From Streptomyces macrolidinus (GTDB taxonomy: Bacteria; Actinomycetota; Actinomycetes; Streptomycetales; Streptomycetaceae): 64,000 nucleotides of DNA. The DNA lies in the NCBI RefSeq assembly GCF_023887685.1, contig NZ_JAMWMR010000008.1, positions 157,025-221,024 on the forward strand, in the 5' to 3' direction. The position numbers and the translations under genes were made by a program. The notes below the pieces were generated by a model that saw only the letters and a program-made list of their open reading frames with translations, was not told the origin of the DNA and ran no database searches. Positions 42,154 through 50,536 of the stretch are shown here, in pieces. How positions within the stretch are numbered: position 1 is the first letter of the stretch; each line of letters opens with the position of its first letter.

Positions 42154-42830
42154 AATGGCGTAGCAGTCCTGACCATCGGTTATATGCCGGTGGCCGACAG
42201 GCACGCGAGCGCTTGTGCGTCGGCTCCGCGCGGCGGATACCGACGTCGCTTCCGGCGTCCTGGTGTTCCGGGGGTGCACGGGGATCTGACCATCCGTGCA
42301 CGCCTGCACGGGGAGTGTCCTCGCGTCGGTTCGGCGCCGTCCGGCAGGACAACCTTCCCTTTTCTCCGCACCCTCGCCGCCGACGGGTGGGGGCCGACGC
42401 GCCGACACCAGTCGGCGAAGTGCTGGCCGGCGGCGCAGACGGAGCCGATTCACACGGGTGCCACCGCCCGTCGTCAAACGGGGTCAGGTGCCACGGAGAT
42501 CGCGACGGCGACTTCCAACCTGCCTAACTGGTGGGGGAGTTGACCGACGCCGGTTGGCAGGCGAGGGCCGCACCGAAGGGAGAGGAGTCCTCACGGCCAG
42601 GCCCTCGCCCTCACCCAGCGCGGCCGTCGCAGGCCCAGAGACGGGGTGATGTCCAGGTCGGCTCCTGAGGCACTTCCCACCGGGCGGACCGCCACACGCA
42701 CAAGGCCACCCGCCCCGCCTTCCGGACCTCGCGGCGGCCCGTGGCACCTCCGCCCCCAACCATCATCGGCCGCCGCCCGCGCGCACCGCTCAGGCAGACT
42801 GGCCGAATTCAGTCCTTCCAGGAGTTTGGT
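42154..42830. other. Gap between AraC genes
   Basis: Over 670 bp with no gene I can support. Several open frames exist on both strands but are low-complexity Arg/Pro-rich translations typical of non-coding high-GC DNA. It may contain the promoter of the AraC gene at 42831. Possible old insertion. Confidence 0.4.
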
Positions 42831-43820
42831 GTGCTGCTGATCGACCTCAAGACCGTCCCGCCCCGTGAGCGCGTGGACGCCTTCCACCACGTGCTGACGG
42901 ATACACGGACGCCCAACGACGTCGTCCACGAGGAGCCGGAGACCGGCATCCACGCGCGCATGGAGGCGTGGCGCGTCGGCGGACTGGACCTCTTCGCCAC
43001 CCGGAACTCGGGCTTCGAGGTACGCCGAACGACCCACCACGTAAACCACCACCGGGACAACCCCATCGTCTCGGTCTCCCTCCAGACCCGGGGCATCCAC
43101 CGGGCCGAGGTCGCCGGTCGGCAACTCCTCCTGGGCCTCGACGACATCTGCGTCTTCCACGAACTGACACCCCGCACATACGGCTGGTCCGGCGACGGCG
43201 CCTCCCAGGTCGTCATGTTCGACATGAACCGCCTCGACGTGCCGGTCGACACCGTCGAACGAGCCTCCCTGCAACTGCGCGCCAGCCCGCTCCACAACCT
43301 GGTCCTGGAACACCTTCGGGGCATCCACCGCGACCCCGGCCGCCTGGAGGGCGATCCCGGTGCCCAGGACCTCGGATCCGCCACAACGGAACTCGTCCGC
43401 GCGCTGCTCCTGTCCGCCGCGCACGCCGAACAGAGCGTCGAGGTCAAGGCCACGATGGACGAGACCCTCCTCACGCGGATCATGGCCTACGTACGGTCCC
43501 ACCTCGCCGATCGCGAACTGACACCGGAGCGGATCGCGGCAGAGCACGCCATTTCGGTGCGCCGCCTCTACACGCTGCTCAGCGGGGCGGGAATCAGCCT
43601 GGAGCAGTGGCTGATCGACGAGCGGCTGGGCGAGGCGCGGCGCATGCTCGCCTCCCGGCGCTACGACCGCCTGACCATCGCCGCGGTCTCCTCCCGCTGC
43701 GGATTCAGCAGCCCCAGCCACTTCAGCCGTCGCTTCCAAGCGGCCCACGGGATGTCCCCGTCCGAGTGGCGCCGCTTCGGCGGCGCCGTCACCGCGGACG
43801 CGCCCCTCGGACGTGCCTGA
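42831..43820 (+). CDS. AraC-family regulator (parent of pseudogene at 47380-48153)
   Basis: A 329-residue regulator. The GTG at 42831 has AGGAG six bases upstream and gives VLLIDLKTVPPRERVDAFHH. The AraC-binding-like domain runs to ~215 (GLDLFATRNSGFEVRRTTHH, HELTPRTYGWSGDGASQVV). The DNA-binding domain (~225-325) has ERIAAEHAISVRRLYTLLSG and SRCGFSSPSHFSRRFQAAHG. A close but broken copy lies on the opposite strand at 48153-47380. Confidence 0.87.
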   Translation: MLLIDLKTVPPRERVDAFHHVLTDTRTPNDVVHEEPETGIHARMEAWRVGGLDLFATRNSGFEVRRTTHHVNHHRDNPIVSVSLQTRGIHRAEVAGRQLLLGLDDICVFHELTPRTYGWSGDGASQVVMFDMNRLDVPVDTVERASLQLRASPLHNLVLEHLRGIHRDPGRLEGDPGAQDLGSATTELVRALLLSAAHAEQSVEVKATMDETLLTRIMAYVRSHLADRELTPERIAAEHAISVRRLYTLLSGAGISLEQWLIDERLGEARRMLASRRYDRLTIAAVSSRCGFSSPSHFSRRFQAAHGMSPSEWRRFGGAVTADAPLGRA

Positions 43821-43859
43821 CGACCCAGCCGGGTCCTGATTCCGGATACGCTCCCCTTA

Positions 43860-43966
43860 GGACTTGTCCGGCCGATCATGTGACTGCTCCGCAGTCGTGT
43901 CGTCGGTGTGGGTATGGGGCGGGGTGATCTGGCGATGCCGAGTGGGAACGGCTGCGGCCCTGTCAC
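43860..43966 (+). mobile_element. IS5-family insertion sequence, left-end remnant
   Basis: GGACTTGTCCGGCCGATCAT at 43860 looks like the left terminus of a Streptomyces IS5-type element. 54 bp later an ATG (43914) reads MGRGDL and then, after a one-base deletion, DAEWERLRPC, matching the MGRGDLTDAEWERLRPLLP start of those transposases. The element stops abruptly at about 43966, where integrase-like sequence begins. Recognition is from memory of the family. Confidence 0.6.
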
Positions 43967-44120
43967 CGGGTCTGGCACGAGACCTGGGATTTCGCCCTGT
44001 CTCCCGCTCTCACGAGCACTCCGCTCGCGAAGCGGCAGTACGACCTGCGGCACTCGGCGCTGTCCACGTGGCTGTGCGCGGGCGCGGACCCGGCCGAGGT
44101 AGCCCAGCGGGCGGGGAACA
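43967..44120 (+). pseudogene. Tyrosine recombinase C-terminal fragment
   Basis: The frame through 43973 and 44042 reads WHETWDFALSP, ALTSTPLAKRQYDLRHSALS, then TWLCAGADPAEVAQRAGN. This matches the box II region of actinobacterial tyrosine integrases (PYDLRHAAVSTWLNAG...QVAEWAGHS), including the catalytic R-H pair. The terminal tyrosine region and the N-terminus are absent. It abuts the IS5 remnant and ends at an unrelated minus-strand fragment. Confidence 0.65.
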
Positions 44121-44255
44121 GAGGCGGCCGAAGTCGGCGTAATAGCAGATGCCTTCGGTCTCGTCACAGATCACGGCGACGTCGTCCGAGTCGAGAAGCT
44201 CTTCGGGCAGGCTGCCGAGTTCGTGGACGGGACCGTCGTACTCGACGAACAGCAC
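44120..44255 (-). pseudogene. Fragment of an unidentified acidic protein
   Basis: The minus strand reads MLFVEYDGPVHELGSLPEEL, LDSDDVAVICDETEGICYYA and DFGRL with good codon bias. It then breaks where the integrase fragment begins. It looks like the first ~45 residues of a real protein of unknown family, cut by rearrangement. Confidence 0.45.
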
Positions 44256-44282
44256 CCCGAGGGCGATCCCCAGCCCCCAAGG

Positions 44283-44372
44283 GGAGCAACCCCGGTGAGC
44301 GCGGGGCCGACATCGAGCAGGCCCCCGAGCTGGGCGGCTTCGCGGAGCAACCCCCGCGAGCGCGGGACCGAC
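44283..44372 (-). CRISPR. Minimal CRISPR remnant: two repeats, one 32-bp spacer
   Basis: Two 29-bp repeats lie at 44283-44311 and 44344-44372. Both begin GGAGCAACCCC and end in GCGGGRCCGAC, with GAGCGCGGG between; they differ at about three positions. The spacer (44312-44343) is exactly 32 bp. On the minus strand the repeat reads GTCGGCCCCGCGCTCACC then GGGGTTGCTCC, the type I-E form seen in Streptomyces. No further repeats lie at the expected 61-bp steps and no cas gene is in the window. An orphan scrap, probably not processed. Confidence 0.72.
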
Positions 44373-44470
44373 GCCAGTGGTCGGGGGTGCGGCGGGGACC
44401 GGCGTGGCCGCCTGGGGTACGTACGGCCAGGCCGAGGCTTTCGAGGGTGACCAGGCCCTTGCCGGTGGTG
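44373..44470 (-). pseudogene. Winged-helix protein fragment next to CRISPR remnant
   Basis: On the minus strand the sequence reads LGRSTTGKGLVTLESLGLAV then RTPGGHAGPRRTPDHW. This is the recognition helix and wing of a small winged-helix protein of the type LGRSTVGKALAALEAAGLVTRTPGG. It is bounded by the CRISPR repeat on one side and the SARP fragment on the other. Confidence 0.45.
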
Positions 44471-44486
44471 GAGCGGCCCAGGCGCC

Positions 44487-44700
44487 GTGTCAGGCAGCCG
44501 CAACGGACTGCCCGGCCTGATCGCCTTGGGCGCGGGGCCGCTGCGGCTGGAACTGCTGTCCCCGGCGGACGCTCGCGCCGCGCTGGCCCTGCGGGACGGT
44601 GCCGAGTGTCTGGCCGTCGAGCCCGCTGCGGCCGACGACGTCATCGCCTGGTGCGGCCGCCTGCCCATGGTGCTGGTCGTCGTCGCTGAACGCGCTGAGA
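44487..44700 (+). pseudogene. SARP/AfsR NB-ARC ATPase fragment
   Basis: The plus strand encodes GLPGLIALGAGPLRLELLSP, ADARAALALRDGAECLAVEP and AAADDVIAWCGRLPMVLVVVAERAE. This matches the ARC part of AfsR-like regulators (RLELLSPADAR...IARCGRLPLALAVVAARA). Nothing before or after continues the gene. It lies antisense to the 3' end of the PucR gene. Confidence 0.6.
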
Positions 44701-45926
44701 GGTGTGAGGAGTTCCCGGATACGCAGGCCCAAGTGCAAAGTGATGCGGTCTGCGCCGTTGTCCAGATCGAGCCCGGTGATCTCCTGAATCTGCCGCAGCC
44801 TGTAGTACAGCGAAGTGCGGTGGATCTGAAGTGCCTCCGCAGTCCTGGGTATCGATCCGGCTTGCTCGAGGAAGCACCGCAGGGTTGCCTCCAAGCGATG
44901 TCTACCGCTGGATTCCAGCAGGGCACGCAACGGCTTCGGGATCAGTGACTCGTTCAGGGCATGGTCCGGCAGTTGCAGTAGCACAGCGAACTCACCGAGC
45001 TCCTCCCAAGAGCCGATGCCCTTCAGTTCAGGCACCCGGTGTGCCGCGCGCACCGCGACGAGCGCCTGCTCGTAGGAAGTCCATGCGTCGGCAAGACCCG
45101 TCTGATGACCGCCGATGCCGATGACGGGAGCGGCTGAGGTGTCCAGATAAGCGCCGAGGGCTTCCATGATGTGGCCGGATTGCTTTCGAAGCGTTTCCTG
45201 ACTCAACGGCCGGTCGGCGAGCTGGAGCAGGACGGCTCGATCCGACGTGATCGCGAAGACGCCGTCAGCTTGTCGGGCACGGCGAAATCTCTCCAGTGCC
45301 CCGCGTAGTGCGATCCCCACCTGCCCAGGAGACATCCGGGAGCGTGCCACCTGCACAATGCTGACCACCGTGTGGGGGGCGTCCGCGAGGAGCGTGCTGT
45401 CCAGGAACTGCTTCCGGGCCTCAGCGCGCGCGGCCGGGTTTGAGCCCAGCAGCGACAGAAGGAGCTTCTGCTCCCTGGTCTTCTCGGCATCGGTCAAGAC
45501 GTGATCAGCGTACATCTGGCCGGCGATGGCGGGCGTTGCCCGGCAGATGACCTCGGATTCCTCGGGCGCCAAGGACGCGTCCGGTGCGATCACCATTAGC
45601 AGACCGAGGAGGTGTCCGCGCTCCCGCAGCGGCACGCAGTACCGAGGGAGCAATCCGAGATCGTCCCGGCCCTCGATGAATCCCGGCTTGGACCACTGGG
45701 TGACGCCCTGATCGAGGACGTGACGAGAGGCTTCGCTGCTTGCCTGTCCCTGCAGCAGGCTGTGGATGCGTGCCGGGTCCGCGTCATCGAAATGTCGGCT
45801 CGAGCAGATAAGCCTCATCAGGGGGTCGTTCAGGGCCACGGAACGACAGAGTGACTCCGCAAGCCCCTCGATCAGTTCTTGTAGCGCGGCACTGCCGACG
45901 GGGGCTCGCCGCAACTGTTCGGTCAT
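44490..45926 (-). CDS. PucR-family transcriptional regulator, 3' end replaced
   Basis: A 478-residue frame. A GAF/CdaR-like sensing region (~1-330) is followed by the PucR C-terminal helix-turn-helix (~355-415): LEATLRCFLEQAGSIPRTAE, ALQIHRTSLYYRLRQIQEIT, ITLHLGLRIRELL. The last ~60 residues come from reading the NB-ARC fragment backwards and are low complexity, so the natural end was lost at about 44690. The helix-turn-helix is intact, and the protein may still work. ATG 45926 has GAGGA six bases upstream. Confidence 0.8.
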   Translation of the reverse strand: MTEQLRRAPVGSAALQELIEGLAESLCRSVALNDPLMRLICSSRHFDDADPARIHSLLQGQASSEASRHVLDQGVTQWSKPGFIEGRDDLGLLPRYCVPLRERGHLLGLLMVIAPDASLAPEESEVICRATPAIAGQMYADHVLTDAEKTREQKLLLSLLGSNPAARAEARKQFLDSTLLADAPHTVVSIVQVARSRMSPGQVGIALRGALERFRRARQADGVFAITSDRAVLLQLADRPLSQETLRKQSGHIMEALGAYLDTSAAPVIGIGGHQTGLADAWTSYEQALVAVRAAHRVPELKGIGSWEELGEFAVLLQLPDHALNESLIPKPLRALLESSGRHRLEATLRCFLEQAGSIPRTAEALQIHRTSLYYRLRQIQEITGLDLDNGADRITLHLGLRIRELLTPLSAFSDDDQHHGQAAAPGDDVVGRSGLDGQTLGTVPQGQRGASVRRGQQFQPQRPRAQGDQAGQSVAAA

Positions 45927-45980
45927 GGCAGTCCTCATTCGTGGTCATCTCTCTGCGACGCGAGACCGGTGGTCCAGAAT

Positions 45981-46175
45981 TCAGGCTGGCTCCTCACGCA
46001 CTGGTCCCGAACCCGTATCGCTCCGATCCCGCATGTCCTCGAGAAACGGTGACACCGCCGCGATGCCCCACAGTGCACGGCTCTTGTCTGTGTCCGCAGG
46101 GAATACCAGGCTGTCGCGCATCTGTTGCGGAACTGCCTCAGGCTGACCCCGTGGCTCATTGCCCAGTCGTGTCAA
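45981..46175 (-). CDS. Possible small protein upstream of the PucR gene
   Basis: A 64-residue frame from TTG 46175: QQMRDSLVFPADTDKSRALW, GIAAVSPFLEDMRDRSDTGS. Codon use is plausible, but there is no strong ribosome binding site and no family is recognised. It occupies the otherwise empty 412-bp space between the PucR gene and the divergent esterase. It could also be a gene fragment. Confidence 0.3.
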   Translation of the reverse strand: MTRLGNEPRGQPEAVPQQMRDSLVFPADTDKSRALWGIAAVSPFLEDMRDRSDTGSGPVREEPA

Positions 46176-46338
46176 TGGCGCCGCCCTGGTCTCCGAACGG
46201 ATGCGTTGACCACGGCGTCAGGTGCAGTACGTATCTGCGTCGGCAGATCGCGTCCGACGCGGAGCGCCTGTCCGGTCGGGGGCGGCCGCGCCGGCCGCCC
46301 CCGAGCGGCCCGTGAATTGCCCGTGCGTAGGAGTGCTT

Positions 46339-47316
46339 GTGCAAGAAGACGTTCAAGTTCCGTGGGTGACGCCCGTCCTCGGACGGCAGACGCGTGACTT
46401 CATCGAGTCTTGTCAATGGCCTGCTTCCCCGCACACCGACGGTGCCGCATCGAGGGCACGCATGGCGGCTCTCTGGAGCGGCGGCGGCCGCGATGAGCCC
46501 GATGTCGAGGAGGAGTGGCTGGCTTTGCCGGGAAGCGGCGGGAATCGCATCCGGGTGAGGATTCTCCGTCCCGCGGGTACGCATGAGCCGCTGCCAGTAG
46601 TGCTGTATCTACACGGGCTTGGCTGGATGCTGACCGATGCATACGCACATCGGCAACTGGTGGTGGATCTGGCGCTCGGAGCGGATGCGGCCGTGGTGGT
46701 CCCGGAGTATGACGTACCAGAGCAAGCTCGCTACCCGGACGCCGTTGAGCGGGCATACGCCATAGCCCAGTGGATAGCCCGGCACGGCGCGGGATACGGA
46801 CTGGACGGGACCAGGATCGCGGTTGTCGGCGCCAGTGCAGGCGCCCAGCACGCGGCCGCGCTCATCCTCGTGGCGCGGACGCGCCGCGGCCCGCGCTTCC
46901 GCCACCAGGTGCTGGTCTGTCCGGTGACCGACGCGGCGATGGACACTCTTTCCTATCGCCAGTTCGCGGAAGGGTACTTCCTGAGCCGCGCCGCCATGCG
47001 CGACTACTGGCAGCAGTACGCACCGGACCCGCGGGACCGCGCACGGGGCACCGTTTCCCCTCTGCGTGCGCCCACCCGCTGTCTCGTAGGCCTGCCGCCC
47101 ACGCTCGTCATCACCGCCGAGGCCGACGTACTCCGTGACGAGGGCGAGGCCTATGCGGCGCATTTGAGGCAAGCGGACGTCCCGGTCGTGTCGATCCGTT
47201 ATCACGGCACGATTCACGGATTCGTCCTCTTCGATCCGCTGCGCGGCACGGAGGCGTCCAAGGCGGCACGTATTCAGATGACCGATACCTTGCACACCGC
47301 CCTGCATGTGGCATGA
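46339..47316 (+). CDS. Alpha/beta hydrolase of the HSL (hormone-sensitive lipase) family
   Basis: About 325 residues from the GTG at 46339, with AGGAG five bases upstream. The oxyanion motif is HGLGW, a variant of HGGG; the nucleophile is in GASAGAQ. ITAEADVLRDEGEAYAAHLR carries the catalytic aspartate, and HGTIHGFVLFD the histidine. It is a clear paralog of the esterase at 52827 (shared QFAEGYF, ITAEADVLRDEGEAYA, IH[GD]FV). Cytoplasmic carboxylesterase, substrate unknown. Confidence 0.85.
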   Translation: MQEDVQVPWVTPVLGRQTRDFIESCQWPASPHTDGAASRARMAALWSGGGRDEPDVEEEWLALPGSGGNRIRVRILRPAGTHEPLPVVLYLHGLGWMLTDAYAHRQLVVDLALGADAAVVVPEYDVPEQARYPDAVERAYAIAQWIARHGAGYGLDGTRIAVVGASAGAQHAAALILVARTRRGPRFRHQVLVCPVTDAAMDTLSYRQFAEGYFLSRAAMRDYWQQYAPDPRDRARGTVSPLRAPTRCLVGLPPTLVITAEADVLRDEGEAYAAHLRQADVPVVSIRYHGTIHGFVLFDPLRGTEASKAARIQMTDTLHTALHVA

Positions 47317-47379
47317 GGTTGCTCGACGCTTGCGGAAGCCCTCCCCGGTCAGGCCTTGCCGACACAGTCCCAACAGGTC

Positions 47380-48153
47380 ACTCGGGCCCGTCCACGGTCA
47401 CGACAGCGCCACGAAGCCGCCGCCATTCGCTCGGGGCCACTCCATAGGCTGCCTGAAAACGGCGGCTGAAGTGACTCGGGCTGCTGAACCCGCATCGCCA
47501 TGATCCGCGCGAGCAGGGTGTCGTCCATCGTCGACCTGACCTCAGTGGTCTGTTCGGCGTGCGCGGCCGAGAGATGCAGAGCGCGTACGAGCTCCGTCGT
47601 GGCGGACGCCAGAGCCTCCGCGCCGGGATCCGCCTTCAGGCGACCGGGATCGCGCCACACCCCCCCGCAGATGCCGCAGAACCAGGTCATAGGGCGGACT
47701 GGACCGCAACTGCAGGGATGCTCTCACCACCACATCCACCGGCACGCCGAGGCGGTGCATGTCGAACATCATGGACTGGGATGCCCCGTCGCCCGACCAG
47801 CCGTACACGCGGGGTGACAACTCATGGAAGACGCAGATGTCATCGGAGCCCAGAAATTCCTGCCGGCCCGAGACTTCGGCCCGGTGGACACCCATGGGCT
47901 GGAGCGAGACCGAGACTACGGGAGGGCTTCTGTGGTGGCGTACGTGTCGAGCTGTGCGCCGTACTTCAAAGCCTGAATTCCGGGGGGCGAAGAGGTCCAG
48001 TCCGCCAACGCGCCATAGTTCCATGCGTGCGTGGATGCCGGTCTCCGGCTCCTCGTGGGCAACGTCGTTGGGCACCAGCGAATCCGTCAACGCGTGATGG
48101 AATGCCTCCACTCGCTCACGAGGTGCCACGGTGTTGAGGTCGAGCAGCAGCAC
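47380..48153 (-). pseudogene. AraC-family regulator, decayed copy of the 42831 gene
   Basis: From GTG 48153 the frame reads VLLLDLNTVAPRERVEAFHH and keeps close similarity to the intact gene for ~170 residues. A frameshift near 47665 moves it to DPGRLKADPGAEALASATTE. After TMDDTLLARIMA about 65 residues are missing, including most of the first helix-turn-helix. The text resumes, in another phase, at CGFSSPSHFSRRFQAAYGVA and stops at 47380. Ligand domain largely present, DNA binding lost. Confidence 0.82.
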
Positions 48154-48184
48154 ACAGCTGCCCAGGAAAACTACCCTCAGGCAT

Positions 48185-48219
48185 TCTGCCGCATCGGTGA
48201 GCAGCACCGATGCGGCAGA
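48185..48219. promoter_or_regulatory. Perfect 15-bp inverted repeat upstream of the AraC pseudogene
   Basis: TCTGCCGCATCGGTG and CACCGATGCGGCAGA are exact inverted arms around AGCAG. It sits 32 bp before the pseudogene start. It could be an operator, a terminator for the minus strand, or an RNA hairpin. No copy was found before the intact paralog at 42831. Confidence 0.6.
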
Positions 48220-48552
48220 TGTCCAGGTTGGGAGTTTGCGTCGCCCGGCCGTGTAGTCCTGCGAACGGAGGAATGACTGCTCCGCCCGTGCCCTCTTCTT
48301 GTCCGGGAGTGCACAGCACTCTCCTCGGCGGACCAGGGGGAAGGAAACGGCACCGATACTTTTGATCCGTCACCGCTGCAAGCGGCTGGTGCAACTCAGA
48401 GCCCAGAGAGGTGTCGAACCCCGCTCGCGGGCCCATGTCAGACCGACGGAACGGACGTTGGCCCAGGAACTGTCGGACGGACGAGCCCTCGAGGATGCGC
48501 CGCGACAGAAACCGCCCGAATCCGACATGAGTCACGTACTTCAGGAGCCGGC
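48220..48552. other. Intergenic region before TMEM175-like gene
   Basis: A 333-bp stretch between the AraC pseudogene promoter and the gene at 48553. No gene was recognised in it. No clear operator was seen apart from the hairpin at its left edge. Confidence 0.4.
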
Positions 48553-49209
48553 TTGCCCCGTACCCATGCTCGCAAGTTCTCTCGTTCCGAAACCACACGG
48601 GCTGAGGCCTTCAGCGACGGGGTGTTCGCGATCGCCGTCACGCTTCTGGTTCTCAATCTCGCTGATCCGCCGCACAAGCCGGGCGGCCTTGGCCGGGCTT
48701 TGCTGGCTCAGTGGCCTGCCTACCTCGGCTACCTGGCGTCCTTCGGCTATGTTGCGGTGATCTGGCTCAACCATCATCAGGCGTTCGTCCGCATCAGATC
48801 CATGGACCGCGGACTCCATGCTGCCAACCTTTTTCTCCTGCTCACCACAGCGGCACTTTCCTTCCCCACAGCGGTGGTCGCGGACGCACTGCAGACAGAC
48901 CTCACGGACTCCGACGCGCGGGTGGCCGTTGCGCTTTATGCCGGCCTGGCCGCAGCGATGTGCCTGAGCTGGGTGGCCTTCTACCAACAGATCGCCCGGA
49001 GACCCGAGTTGCTCGACCCCGAGGTGGAGGACACGTACGTACGGCACGGACGGCTTCGCTCCTGGGCCGGAGCTCTCGCCTACACCGTTGCCGGGCTCCT
49101 CGGGGTGTTCGTCGCACCGTTGCTGGCGATCGCGGTGTTCGTCCTCCTCCCGGTCTTCTACTTCGTCACCAGCGAAGGTCTGCCCGGCGGGCGGGACGGC
49201 TCCTCTTGA
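48553..49209 (+). CDS. TMEM175-family membrane protein (DUF1211)
   Basis: A 218-residue membrane protein with about six helices. The diagnostic R-x-x-x-FSDGVFAIAVTLLVL motif opens the first helix, and GYVAVIWLNHHQAFVRIRSMDR ends the third. Bacterial TMEM175 proteins form potassium-permeable channels; several actinobacterial members are uncharacterised. Translation starts at TTG 48553, with AGGAG five bases upstream; no better start exists. Confidence 0.85.
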   Translation: MPRTHARKFSRSETTRAEAFSDGVFAIAVTLLVLNLADPPHKPGGLGRALLAQWPAYLGYLASFGYVAVIWLNHHQAFVRIRSMDRGLHAANLFLLLTTAALSFPTAVVADALQTDLTDSDARVAVALYAGLAAAMCLSWVAFYQQIARRPELLDPEVEDTYVRHGRLRSWAGALAYTVAGLLGVFVAPLLAIAVFVLLPVFYFVTSEGLPGGRDGSS

Positions 49210-49353
49210 CACAGCACCCGACCAGTAGTGCGCTGTCGTGCCAACTCCTGGGCACAGGGAGCAAAGGCGGTCGATCGGATCGGTCGTAGCTTCGGGGAGT
49301 GCCGAGCCGCCGATGCGGCGGGCGCGCTACCGATTGCTCCGAAAGGACCCCTC

Positions 49354-50016
49354 ATGTTCGACATCGCCAAGGTGCAGGCTGCCCCGAGCGCGGACCTGCT
49401 CACGCCCGACAACGCGGTCATGCTTTTCGTCGACCACCAGCCGCAGATGTTCTTCGGTACGGGCAGTGGCGATCGTGCCGCGATCATCAACAGCACCGTG
49501 GGTCTGGCCAAGGCGGCTCGGGCCTTCGACGTGCCGGCCGTCCTGACCACGGTCGCCGCCGAGTCGTTCTCCGGGCCTCTGCTCCCGCAGCTCGCCGAGG
49601 TGTTCCCCAAGCACGAGGTCATCGACCGCACCACCATGAACGCCTGGGAGGACGAGGCGCTCGTGGCGGCGGTCAAGGCGACCGGGCGCAAGAAGATCAT
49701 CCTGTCGGGTCTGTGGACCGAGGTCTGCCTGGTGCTGCCCGCGCTCTCGGCGCTGGAGCAGGGGTACGAGGTGTACGTCGTCTCCGACGCCTCCGGCGGC
49801 GTCAGCCCGGCTGCCCACGAGCACGCGCTTCAGCGGATGGTGGCCGCCGGCGCGGTTCCGGTGACCTGGGTCCAGGTCCTCCTCGAGCTGCAGCGCGACT
49901 GGGCGCGCCAGGAGACGTACGGCGCGGTCATGGAGATCGTCAAGGCCCACGCGGGCGCCTACGGTCTGGGTGTCGTGTACGCGCAGAGTGTCATCGGCGC
50001 GCACGCGGCCGGCTGA
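49354..50016 (+). CDS. Isochorismatase-family hydrolase (YcaC-like)
   Basis: A 220-residue cysteine hydrolase. The catalytic aspartate is D27 in VMLFVDHQP, the nucleophile C125 in GLWTEVCLVLPAL. VVSDASGGVSPAAHEHALQR follows. YcaC-like members are probable amide or hydroxamate hydrolases. The ATG at 49354 has GAAAGGA upstream. It heads a run of co-oriented genes and is separated from the DoxX gene by 5 bp. Confidence 0.88.
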   Translation: MFDIAKVQAAPSADLLTPDNAVMLFVDHQPQMFFGTGSGDRAAIINSTVGLAKAARAFDVPAVLTTVAAESFSGPLLPQLAEVFPKHEVIDRTTMNAWEDEALVAAVKATGRKKIILSGLWTEVCLVLPALSALEQGYEVYVVSDASGGVSPAAHEHALQRMVAAGAVPVTWVQVLLELQRDWARQETYGAVMEIVKAHAGAYGLGVVYAQSVIGAHAAG

Positions 50017-50021
50017 CTTCC

Positions 50022-50531
50022 GTGGACACCGGCATCCTGATCCTGCGTCTGCTGGTGGGACTGCTCGTGGCCGGCCATGGGGTGCAGAAGATCAGTTCAC
50101 ACCTGGGCGGCAGGGGACTCGAGGGCGGCACCGAGGAGTTCCGCGCCGACGGCTTCCGGGGCGGAGCCCTCACCGCCCTGGCGGCAGGCGGTGGCCAGAT
50201 CGGATCGGGCCTGCTGCTCGCCACCGGCTTTCTGGCCCCGCTCGCGGCGACCGGGGCCATCGGGGTCATGACGGTCGCCCTCACGGTGAAATGGCGCCAC
50301 GGCCTCTGGGTGCAGAACGACGGATACGAGTACCCGCTCGTCCTCATCGGCACCGCCGCCGCACTCGCCGCCACCGGACCTGGCGCATGGTCCCTCGACT
50401 CGGCCCTCGGCTTCACGCCGTACCCGTCTTGGTGGGCGGCCATCGCGCTTGTGGTCGGTCTCGGCAGCGGGTTGCTCACCCGGCTCGTCCTGCACCGGCC
50501 GCCCCCGGCGAGCGCTGAGCGAGAGCCGTGA
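50022..50531 (+). CDS. DoxX-family membrane protein
   Basis: A 169-residue protein with four helices: ILILRLLVGLLVAGHGVQKI, GGGQIGSGLLLATGFLAPLA, YEYPLVLIGTAAALAATG and WWAAIALVVGLGSGLLTRLV. GHGVQKISSHLGGRG is typical of DoxX/DoxD proteins, which take part in thiol redox or membrane oxidoreductase complexes. GTG start 5 bp after the previous stop. A strong hairpin follows. Confidence 0.85.
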   Translation: MDTGILILRLLVGLLVAGHGVQKISSHLGGRGLEGGTEEFRADGFRGGALTALAAGGGQIGSGLLLATGFLAPLAATGAIGVMTVALTVKWRHGLWVQNDGYEYPLVLIGTAAALAATGPGAWSLDSALGFTPYPSWWAAIALVVGLGSGLLTRLVLHRPPPASAEREP

Positions 50532-50536
50532 AGACC

